Part shown: in pieces, positions 10,248 through 17,744 of the stretch
How positions within the stretch are numbered: the first letter of the stretch is position 1
Layout: each line of letters begins with the position of its first letter
NCBI GenBank assembly: GCA_033297205.1
Contig: MU859375.1
Span: 1-24,626 of the forward strand
DNA: 24,626 bases
Source: Pseudoneurospora amorphoporcata
Lineage: Eukaryota; Ascomycota; Sordariomycetes; Sordariales; Sordariaceae
Direction: 5' to 3'
Program-made: the position numbers and the translations under genes
Notes under the pieces: model-generated
The model's input: only the letters and a program-made list of their open reading frames with translations
Databases searched by the model: none
Told to the model about the DNA's origin: nothing

Positions 10248-11034
10248 TTATTGCACCTTCCTCCTCTCAATAGCCTCATCAGCAACCTTGATCCTCCCCA
10301 GGATCCTCCTGGCCATGTCAACAGCCATAACGCTGGCTGTTTGTTCATCTCTTGTTAGCATCTCTCAGCTTTATTTCACGTGCTTTGAGAAAGAAGAAAG
10401 AGGGTATTGGTAACTTACGAACCAAAAACCACGGTCCAAAGAACTGCAAAACCATCCTCCTCCTCACCTCCACCGAATGCACCTCTGGATCCCAATACGC
10501 CACATCATGGATACACACCAACGTCGTCAGCGCCGTCTCCAGGGCATACACCAGAAACAATAACTCGTCGGCTCCCGTCGTGCCCTTCCTTTTCACAACG
10601 GCCAGCTTAAAAACCCCGTAGACTACGACGGGTAGACTAAATCCGAGTTCGAGATACAGAAACAGGCCGATCCAGGAGTCGTGGGAGCCTGGGACGGAGG
10701 TGGAGGGGGACCATTGGACTATCGGGTCGTTGTAGGTTGCGATGTAGTCTTGGCGGATGAGGTGGAAGGGGTGTAAAGGGGAGGAGGGGGGGAGGTAGAG
10801 GGAGGAGGGGTAGGAGGGGAGGGCGTCGATGACTGTGGGGGAAAAGGGGGGTTAGTGAACAACACGTGGAAGAAGGGATTGGGGGGGTTTGAGCTGGGTG
10901 TGATGGTGGGAATGGATATGCTGGGCTGGGACGTTAGACGGGACGGGGCGGGACGTACAAAGAATGATGGGAATCGACAGCGCGAACCACGCGGTCCAAA
11001 CGTAGTTCAGGCGGGATTCGTTGTAGACGGCCAT
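10248..11034 (-). CDS. EXPERA/TMEM97-like integral membrane protein
   Basis: Three exons on the minus strand, 11034-10959, 10832-10419 and 10336-10248, are joined across introns of 126 and 82 bp to give 192 residues. Four hydrophobic segments fit the EXPERA fold shared by emopamil-binding sterol isomerases, TM6SF and TMEM97 (sigma-2 receptor). Supporting features are the first helix (WTAWFALSIPIIL), the family-like DALPSYP followed by a TYNDP loop, LYLELGFSLPVVVYG, and FGPWFLVPSVMAVDMARRI near the C-terminus, followed by a charged ER-facing tail. Relatives act in the ER/endosome membrane in sterol handling. Whether this one is an enzyme or a binding protein is not visible. Exon 2 is unusually C-rich on its coding strand (proline/serine-rich YPSSLYLPPSSPLHP). 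Both splice joins restore the frame across family-like sequence, which makes the model strong. Confidence 0.88.
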
Positions 11035-11355
11035 GTTGTTTGTTGATCGATACCAGACGTGACGTCCTTGGCGGTGGTTGTTGATGAGGAGGAAAAAAGA
11101 AAAGTGATGCGCGTCAGAAAGATTGTTGACCCCAGATTTCCCGAATTGGACCTAGGGACAGTGATGCCCAATCGGTTGGCGTCAACGGCCTACGACTAGC
11201 TACCCCTGACCCCTGCAGACTTATGACCGATTGCAATCCACACACCGAGGTGTGCGCCAGCAGACCGGGCAGCCCAGGCTCTTCAGCAGGACGTACAACT
11301 TGGACGTCAAGCATCAGGAACAAACATTACATTATCGTATCAACAATTTACCACA
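11035..11355. other. Promoter interval of the EXPERA protein gene
   Basis: About 320 bp between the start of the EXPERA gene and the stop of the next upstream gene on the same strand. It has mixed composition, with a GACGTGACGTCC stretch at 11055-11066 that contains a CRE-like TGACGTC half. No gene was seen. Confidence 0.45.
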
Positions 11356-12441
11356 TTAATCCGCCCTCTTGGAAGGCTGATACCCCCAGCCATTACCCAC
11401 GCCCACACCGTATCCCAAAGGCGTCGCTCCTCCCAAGCTCCTCCCCTTCAGTCTCTTGGGCAACACGCTTCCGAAAAACCAGACACTGGTCACGCACACG
11501 CCCGCACCAAACGACACAAGGGCGTAGAACACGGTGCTAGCGTAGATATGTCCTCCCATGCCCTGCCACTCCACCTTCCCCTCTACTCTCGGCAGCTCCG
11601 GCGTCGGGAACCATCTGACAGAAAACTGCAGCGGCAAGGGATCTCCAATCACCAGTCTCCTCGTAGAACTTCCCTCCATATGCGTCAGGGGCGACGTAGA
11701 GTAAGCCGTAGCGCTGTCCAACACCCCTGAATCCTTCTTATGCAAATGGTGTTTCGGCGTGGAATGCAACAGCACGTTCATGTGCGTCGAGATGTGCATA
11801 TGAGACAGCTGCAGTGTTCCGGCAAGCGCAAAGACTAGTGGGACGTATTCAGTGACGTGCGGCTTCTCGCCTACGATCTCGACTTGCGGCGGAGGGCGCG
11901 CGGGCAGGCGGCAGGCTAGGGGAGCGTCGGAGTGGATGTAGAACTCGAGGAGGTGGAAGAAGGGGTCGTCGATCATGGGGATGGTGCAGTTCTGTTCGGT
12001 CTCGATGCCGTAGTTGAACTCGAGGGGGGCTTTGGTTTCTTCGCAGACGGGGAAGGGGATCCATTGGATTTCGTGGGCGGGGGTCTCGATGTGTTCGCCG
12101 GTTTCTCTGGGGTGTCACAGGGTGGTTAGCAGGGGTTCTGAGGAAGGGTAAGGGTCGCGACGAGAACTGGGGAGATGAGAGGGAAGGCCGGTAGATAGGA
12201 GGGAAGCGATGGGACAGAGAGATGGAAGAAACCATGCCAGGACAGGACAAAAGGGGCGGAGAGCTTACGAGCTGCGATTCATGCACTCAACGCGAATGGG
12301 GGCGCCATAGTGGTAAGATGGTAGGTCATGAGGAGCCGTTTCAGCGGCGGCGACACGGGTGGCTAGAGAGGTGGTGATGGCGACGAGCGGGAGAAGCCAT
12401 TGACGGCGCGACGACCGCGAACTGGGGACCGAGAATAACAT
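11356..12441 (-). CDS. Uncharacterised secretory-pathway protein with one C-terminal membrane helix
   Basis: Two exons on the minus strand, 12441-12269 and 12106-11356, separated by a 162-bp intron (GTAAGC..CCCAG), encode 307 residues. The N-terminus has a signal peptide: basic SSRSSRR, then a hydrophobic core LLPLVAITTSLATRVAAA. The lumenal or extracellular part has several Cys, N-glycosylation sequons (MNRS, EQNCT) and a His-rich stretch (SHMHISTHM, KHHLHKK). A single hydrophobic segment, ASTVFYALVSFGAGVCVTSV, follows near the C-terminus, then a Gly-rich cytoplasmic tail ending NGWGYQPSKRAD. This is a type I membrane topology. I recognise it only as a conserved-looking fungal protein of unknown role, perhaps in the ER or at the cell surface. 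The frame-restoring splice and even codon use support a real gene. Confidence 0.8.
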
Positions 12442-13139
12442 TGTGTTATTGGGGGAATCGGATTACAGTTATACACTAGAAGGGATCATAGTAGTATGGT
12501 GCGCCAGGCAATTGGAAGGCCGGTGTGGGCGACCCTGCGCTCCGGAGAATCGTGATGATTGCGGTTTGGATGCTTTCGGTGGCAGCCAGGAGTTGGACCT
12601 CAAGGTGCCATGGACGGGAACAATTGAACTTCTGGTATACCCGTATAGGAAGAAGCTCGGGCTAAACAGACGGTAAACGCATAGGGCAGTTTCACCTATA
12701 GGACCTGGAGTGATAAGATAACAATGTCTCCGGCACCACTCGTTCGTTCGCTTTTCCAAATTCCAACGCGTCGTTCCTCTTCCACAGTTGTTCGCTTCAA
12801 CGCCATGCCGCACGCACACCAAATCCCGACTGCCAATCGCTTGACTACCGAATCGAGATGGATCGCTGTCAATGACTGACTTTCTGGACTGTCCATGATG
12901 TCGTCTTCAGGTCACCACATTCGGTCGCTACGGCTCGTTATCTCGTTGTCCAACTTGTCGGAATCATCCCGGCGGTGACCGTCTGTTTGTTAGCATCCTC
13001 ACTTTCTTTCATCTGGAGCAATAACACGTCGGCGCTTGCCCGATAACACTTGGTGGTGCTGAGATCTACGGACCAAGAAATTGCCCAACCGCCCGCCCAC
13101 CAAGGTCACCCAGCCTGGGACAACAGCACCCTCGCCAGA
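12442..13139. other. Intergenic region upstream of the ABC transporter relic
   Basis: About 700 bp with no recognisable gene. An intact PDR transporter would have its first nucleotide-binding domain upstream of 13140 in the + direction, but no Walker A, signature or Walker B remnants could be read here. That half is therefore gone rather than merely mutated. Confidence 0.5.
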
Positions 13140-14110
13140 CCACCGGTGACTTCTTGACGGCCGTCACCAACCCTCACGAAAGACAGCCCCGTCAAGGTAT
13201 GGAGCTCATACCGCTGAAGAGTTTGAGCGTTATTGGCGCGAGTCTCCCGAGTACAAGGCCTTGCAGGAAGAGATTGAGCATCATGAGCAAGAGTTCCGTG
13301 GCGAGCGCAAGACTGAAGGCGTTGCCCAGCTTCGTGAGCAAAAAGGACGTCGACAGGCCAAGTCGCCCTATACCATCTCGTACGTCCCGTTTCTCCGAGT
13401 GTCTTTTCCTTCCGTTCAACAACAGCTAACCACATCTGCACAGCATTGCCATGCAAGTCAAAGCCTGTACCGTCCGCGCCTACCACCGAATCCGAGGCGA
13501 CCGCACCGCGATCTTTACAATGATGCTCGCCAATCTCGTCCTCGCTCTGATCATCGGATCCATCTTCTACGGAAACCCCAACGCTACAGCCGGTTTTGCA
13601 GGCAAGGGGTCCGTCCTCTTTATGGCCATTCTGCTCAATGCCTTGACCGCCATCACCGAGATCAACGCTCTGTACGCCCAACGTGCCATGGTGGAAAAGC
13701 ATGCGTCGTTCGCCTTCTACCATCCCGCTTGCGAGGCCGCTGCCGGAATCGTTGCCGATATCCCCATCAACATCCTGGTCTACTTCCTAGCAGGTCTGCG
13801 GCGCGGACCCGGGCAATTCTTTCTCTACTTCATCGTATCCTACCTGTCGACCTTCCAAGCACCGCTAGATCCCAAGAGCCTGGTTGATCCCCCGACGGAT
13901 ACCTTTACCTAGAAGGACGTGGTGTATTACATTGACTACCAGGGTGGCCAGAGACGGTTGTTGGATCATGTTAACGGATGGGTCAAGCCGGGCACCTTGA
14001 CAGCGCTGATGGGCGCTAGTGGTGCGGGAAAGACAACGCTTTTGAACGTGCTGGCTCAGCGGACAACGATGGGTGTTGTGACGGGTGATATGTTGGTTAT
14101 CGGACGGTGA
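13140..14110 (+). pseudogene. PDR-type ABC transporter fragment (ABCG, full-size type), collapsed
   Basis: Pieces of one fungal pleiotropic-drug-resistance transporter lie in order. The linker after the first nucleotide-binding domain starts near 13140 (RQTTGDFLTAVTNPHERQ). After a frameshift near 13205 it resumes as AEEFERYWRESPEYKAL. A 63-bp intron (13387-13442 approximately, GTACGT..CACAG) is still intact. Transmembrane domain 1 follows from IAMQVKACTVRAYHRI to FLYFIVSYLSTF, near 13858. There the rest of that domain is missing, and sequence jumps to the junction before the second nucleotide-binding domain. That part reads FT, stop, KDVVYYIDYQGGQ and GWVKPGTLTALMGASGAGKT (Walker A at 14012-14035), and dies at GDMLVIGR plus TGA. 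The TAG at 13910-13912 replaces the Trp normal in FTWKDV. The first nucleotide-binding domain, the second half of domain 1 and all of domain 2 are absent. It cannot transport. Confidence 0.88.
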
Positions 14111-14436
14111 TCGGTGTCCGAATCTTGTGTTCACAGCAGAAATCTAATGTTCCTCCCGAACGAAGCGGCTTAATCCGGCAAAGACTGCCGTCTGATGACC
14201 AATGATCAGCGCCTTCTTCAGGACGGTATTGAAGCCGATTCGGTCATTTCGGCTCAGGACGGTTGTACCCGATTGCACTTCCCCTCCGTTATCGGCTCTC
14301 CGCATTGATCTTCGCAATCCCTGTGCAGTCTCCGGATGACTCCATCAGAACTCTTGGGCGTCTCGACCGAGTCAGCCTGTCAACGACTCCAGACCGCCGC
14401 ATCAACAACATCTGCATCATTATCAACAACAGCAAA
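14111..14436. other. Short intergenic region and leader of the PNPOx-like gene
   Basis: About 325 bp between the ABC relic and the next start codon. The open frame of the downstream gene extends upstream without a stop to 14263, but that stretch (MYPIALPLRYRLSAL) is not family-like. It is more probably a 5' leader, ending in the A-rich AACAGCAAAATGG context of the chosen start. Confidence 0.5.
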
Positions 14437-15295
14437 ATGGGCAAATTCCATACCACGCTCCCCCCTTCTCTGCACCCCTGGATCCTCTCCCAACCCGTCT
14501 TCTTCGTCTCCACCGCCCCGCTTTCCCCGCAAGGACACATCAACGTCTCGCCCAAGGGTACCTTTCCCAACATCAACTCCTTCGGCTACATCCCGGCTCC
14601 CGATGACTCAACGAAGCAAGCCCAATTCTGGTACCTGGACCTCTCTGGCTCCGGCTCCGAGACCATTTCCCACCTATACGAACCGAACAATGGGCGGATA
14701 ACCATCATGTTCTGCGAATTCGGTAAAGGAGCAGCGCCTAGGATCGTCAGGCTTTTTGGACGGGGAAAAGTGTTGGAGAATGGGACTAGGGGGTTTGAGG
14801 AGTGGACGAAGAAAGAGGGTGTCCAAGTGATACCCGGCGCCAGAAGTGTGGTGGTTGTGGAGGTGGAGCTGGTGGGCGATAGCTGTGGGTTCGCGGTTCC
14901 TGTGATGGAGTTTAAGGAGAGGAGGGAGGTGTTGAATGAGGTTTTTCGGAGGAGGATGGAGAGGGTTGAGGCTGGGAAGAGCGAGGAGAGCATGGAGAGG
15001 TAGGCCCGCCGCAAGGGAGTGAGATGTGCAGGGGAATATGCTGACAAAAGACAGGTACTGGGCGTACAAAAATGCTTGGAGCTTGGATGGATTGCCGGGC
15101 ATGGAGGTGGCGAGGAGGACGGGGGAGAAGGAGGGGATTGCACCGATTGAGAAGATGGTTGGGCCGATGGCGAGTAATTTGCCGTATGCCCGAAGAAGGT
15201 GGTACGGTTCTTTGGGTATTTGGGCGGTGATATTGCAGCTTCTCTTGACAGCCATTGTGGTTTTGGTAGGAGAGAGACTGTTGGGGTTCAGATGA
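14437..15295 (+). CDS. Pyridoxamine-phosphate-oxidase-like (FMN split-barrel) protein with C-terminal membrane anchor
   Basis: Two exons, 14437-14999 and 15055-15295, are joined over a 55-bp intron (GTAGGC..GACAG, branch GCTGAC) to give 267 residues. The N-terminus MGKFHTTLPPSLHPWILSQP, then FFVSTAPLS and GHINVSPKG, is characteristic of a widespread fungal pyridoxamine phosphate oxidase family protein. The split-barrel core continues through FWYLDLSGSGSETISH, RITIMFCEF and APRIVRLFGRG. Proteins of this fold bind FMN, or related flavins or heme. Actual PNPOx activity is not implied. After the exon junction comes YWAYKNAWSLDGLPG and a long hydrophobic segment close to the end (IWAVILQLLLTAIVVLVG), which suggests a tail anchor. 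The start at 14437 fits the family and has a good context. Confidence 0.9.
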
Positions 15296-15371
15296 AGTCT
15301 GTACAGCGGGCTGTTTCTCATTCATGTCATGGCTTGTATTATGCTTTTCTACCAGCAACCCCTTCCGACAT

Positions 15372-16097
15372 CTACCAAGGCACCTGATCCCCCGCATACC
15401 TAAAGAACTTGCCATTATCCTCCTCCTTCAACCCCTGCAACACCTTCAACTGCCCACCCACACTCTCCTCCGGGCTCAGCTGCGCGCTCTTACCACCCAT
15501 ATCCGTCTTGACCCACCCGGGATCCATCATGATGACCGTGGCGCCCTTCAACCCGGCCTTTCTGAGGTCAACCGCCAAATGCGCACTCAACATGTTCAAC
15601 GCCGCCTTGCTAATACAGTAACCCGCGCACATCCTATCCTCGCCGTCCACCGTCCTCTTGAGAGATGCCAATCCAGTACTCATATTCTGCACCCTCACGT
15701 TCTCACTCAAAACACCCTGCTGGAGCAAAAACTCAACCAGCTTCGCGGGACCGAGGACGTTGGTCCTGATGCTCTCCAGCAGGTCATCAGGGGCTAGTTG
15801 CAAAGACGAGTTTTGGGCGGAGAGGTTGATGCCGGCGTTGTTGATGACGTAGTCGATCTTGGTGCTGTCTCCGAGGGTGGAGCGGGCCGTCTTGGCAAAG
15901 TCGCGGATGGAGGAGAGGGAGGAGGTGTCGCATTCGAGGATGTGAGTCTTGTCGTTGGCGAGGGCCTTGAGGTCCGAATGGTCCTTGGACAGGTTGCGGA
16001 CGAGGGCGAGGATGGTGTTGTCTGGGGACTGGACGAGTTGGCGGATGAATTCGAGGCCGATGCCGCGGTTGGAGCCGGTGATGACGTATGTGGGCAT
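15372..16097 (-). CDS. Short-chain dehydrogenase/reductase (SDR), C-factor-like
   Basis: An intronless frame of 241 residues from the ATG at 16097, chosen because MPTYVITGSNRGIGLEF is the usual SDR start; an in-frame ATG at 16142 would add 15 residues of non-family sequence. The NAD(P)-binding glycine motif TGSNRGIG is at residues 7-14 and NNAG at 86-89. Asn113 and the catalytic Ser140, Tyr160 and Lys164 (YCISK) are all present, and MDPGWVKTDMGG follows. The enzyme should reduce or oxidise a small carbonyl or alcohol substrate in the cytosol. The substrate is not predictable; relatives include developmental C-factor-like and ketoreductase proteins. A TATA-like TATAAG lies at 16192-16187, about 90 bp upstream. 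It converges on the PNPOx-like gene, with 76 bp between stops. Confidence 0.93.
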   Translation of the reverse strand: MPTYVITGSNRGIGLEFIRQLVQSPDNTILALVRNLSKDHSDLKALANDKTHILECDTSSLSSIRDFAKTARSTLGDSTKIDYVINNAGINLSAQNSSLQLAPDDLLESIRTNVLGPAKLVEFLLQQGVLSENVRVQNMSTGLASLKRTVDGEDRMCAGYCISKAALNMLSAHLAVDLRKAGLKGATVIMMDPGWVKTDMGGKSAQLSPEESVGGQLKVLQGLKEEDNGKFFRYAGDQVPW

Positions 16098-16142
16098 TTT
16101 GGGCTGTTTTATGTGAATGGTGATGATGGTTGTAGTTGACAA

Positions 16143-16746
16143 AGACCGGGAAGACGAATACCGAGAGAAATGGAGGCACGATCCTTCTTATACCTCGCTC
16201 CCCGTCGGCTTAGAAATAGAAAGAAAAGCCCACGCACGGAGACCCGCAAGATGGGCCGGATCTTCGGAGGGTAGCCTACGTGGAGAATCCGGACCCACCG
16301 GGCAGGTCGCTAGTGCGCTGTGCGGTTCTGCGCTGTGCTCACTGTGTATGGCGCTACCAGGCTGATTAATCCGTCGTTGGATCTGATTTCTATGTCCGAG
16401 TTGTGTTATGTACAGAGAAAAAGTGATTAAAGAGTGTACTTGCTCCACCACGCGCCTCCATGCAGTTGTTTTCCAGTGCCGCCGTCCCCCTTCGCCGTCC
16501 CCGGACCCCTTCCCAACCCCCGCCCCTACTCCTGCCCGACTCCGACCCCGACTCCCAGTCCCCGTTCCCAGCTCTGGCATCCCTTGTATCCCCATATCAC
16601 CATCCTACTCCCTCCCCTCCATCATCCCCCTGGACACCCTCACACTCCTGGCACTGTTCCTCTCAACTCCAGCGTTCAGTCTGCTACTTATTAGCCATGC
16701 ACTCACCCCCCTCCCCGGCAAACAGACAACTCACCAAATCAATGAC
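16143..16746. other. Intergenic region with a strand-skewed C-rich tract
   Basis: About 600 bp between the SDR start and the secreted-protein stop. The stretch 16481-16650 is markedly C-rich and G-poor on the + strand (runs of CCCC with TTC and AC spacers). The transcript of the secreted-protein gene, read from the other strand, would have a G-rich 3' flank. No coding model was supported. Confidence 0.5.
16187..16192 (-). promoter_or_regulatory. TATA-like box of the SDR gene
   Basis: TATAAG on the minus strand, about 90 bp before the chosen SDR start codon, a usual distance for a fungal core promoter. Assigned by motif and position only. Confidence 0.4.
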
Positions 16747-17121
16747 TTAGTACTTCCAAGGGCAGGTAACCTTGTAGGCCTTGATGCCACCCTCGGGGCT
16801 CCAGCAGCCACCGGTGCCGCTGACGATGCCGCTGTCGGAGCAGTTGTACGAGTTGTAGACGGTAAGCTGGCACTTGGGGTCGAAGAACTCGAGGTCGATG
16901 GACTGGTAGACGGCACCGGCGTAGAAGGTGCGGCAGTGGTTGCTCTCGGAGCCGGCGGGGAACTCAATGGCCGGGTACTTGATCTGGTCAATGGGGCACT
17001 GGCGCTCCAGAGAGAAGGTGACCTTGCCCATCACCTCGGAGTACTGGTTGGCAGTGGGCGCGGCGGTGACCGAGGTGACGGCCGCGGCGGCGAGGAGAGA
17101 GAGGGTGGCGAAGAACTGCAT
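16747..17121 (-). CDS. Small secreted cysteine-containing protein
   Basis: An intronless frame of 124 residues. The first 20 or so residues (MQFFATLSLLAAAAVTSVTA) are a textbook signal peptide, with cleavage expected near TAA-PT. The mature part of about 104 residues has six Cys (RQCP, NHCR, PKCQ, YNCS, GGCW, VTCP), enough for three disulphides, and ends VTCPWKY. There is one N-glycosylation sequon (NCSD). No enzyme motif is visible. Size, Cys content and a TATA box at 17260-17253 fit an extracellular fungal protein; effector, antimicrobial or cell-wall roles are all open. A strong codon bias toward C suggests it is well expressed. Confidence 0.85.
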   Translation of the reverse strand: MQFFATLSLLAAAAVTSVTAAPTANQYSEVMGKVTFSLERQCPIDQIKYPAIEFPAGSESNHCRTFYAGAVYQSIDLEFFDPKCQLTVYNSYNCSDSGIVSGTGGCWSPEGGIKAYKVTCPWKY

Positions 17122-17744
17122 TTTGGCTGGTGGGTTGGGTTGTTTTGGTAAAAGGAGTGTGGTGAAGTTGGTTTGGCTTGGTTGGTAGTTGTTGTTGTTT
17201 GTGGTGGTGGTGAGGAGAAAAAGATGGACAGAGACGATGAAGGATGGTCGTTCTTATATACATCTTTGTGATCATCAAGATTGCCCAGATTCTCGATGCA
17301 TCTTTCCCCTGGACCACCACTCACATCTCGTATCCCAACGGGCCATTCCGCTTACACCGTCGATCCTCGTTGAGGCTCAAAACGATTGTTCCTATTTTTT
17401 GCCCCTGTAGAGGCGGGGATATCAAGTGTGGGGTTGATGCTTGTTTCGCTTGGCTGGTGATAGGCATGAGCTAGAATCGCTAGAAGGTCAAGCGAAGAAC
17501 AAGCTCCGTTTACCGCCGAGATGGATATAGCTTCTCGGAGTATCTTGTTGTGGTGCAATTACCTCCTTTGCACACCGCGTTCACCGCCAGCTATAAACGG
17601 TCAAGTTGGCGGAAAGGGAGGAAAAAGGGGTGTCAACAACTGGATGCAAATTGGCAATCCCGCAAGACAAAAGATCGGCAAAAGACAATGACTAAATGAC
17701 AAGCAAATGACAAAATGAAGGCTTTCTGGTATCTCAAAATGGTA
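17122..17744. other. Promoter region of the secreted-protein gene and 3' flank of the kinase gene
   Basis: About 620 bp without a gene. Next to the secreted-protein start, the minus strand carries a CAA/CCA-rich leader, typical of fungal 5' leaders, and a TATATAAG box. The left remainder has no recognisable coding pattern. Confidence 0.5.
17253..17260 (-). promoter_or_regulatory. TATA box of the secreted-protein gene
   Basis: TATATAAG on the minus strand, about 132-139 bp before the start codon, followed by a CA-rich leader. A consensus TATA box at this spacing is common for strongly regulated fungal genes encoding secreted proteins. Confidence 0.5.

Noticed and set aside
13106..13723. A 205-codon frame antisense to the ABC transporter relic
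   Set aside because: The + strand holds recognisable PDR transporter sequence with a conserved intron; the antisense frame has no family features.
14263..14436. Upstream in-frame extension of the PNPOx-like protein
   Set aside because: The extra 58 residues are not family-like, and the ATG at 14437 matches the usual N-terminus of the family in a good start context.
14586..15321. Two long minus-strand frames over the PNPOx-like gene
   Set aside because: Ser/Pro/Leu-rich shadow translations of a clearly coding + strand; no domain.
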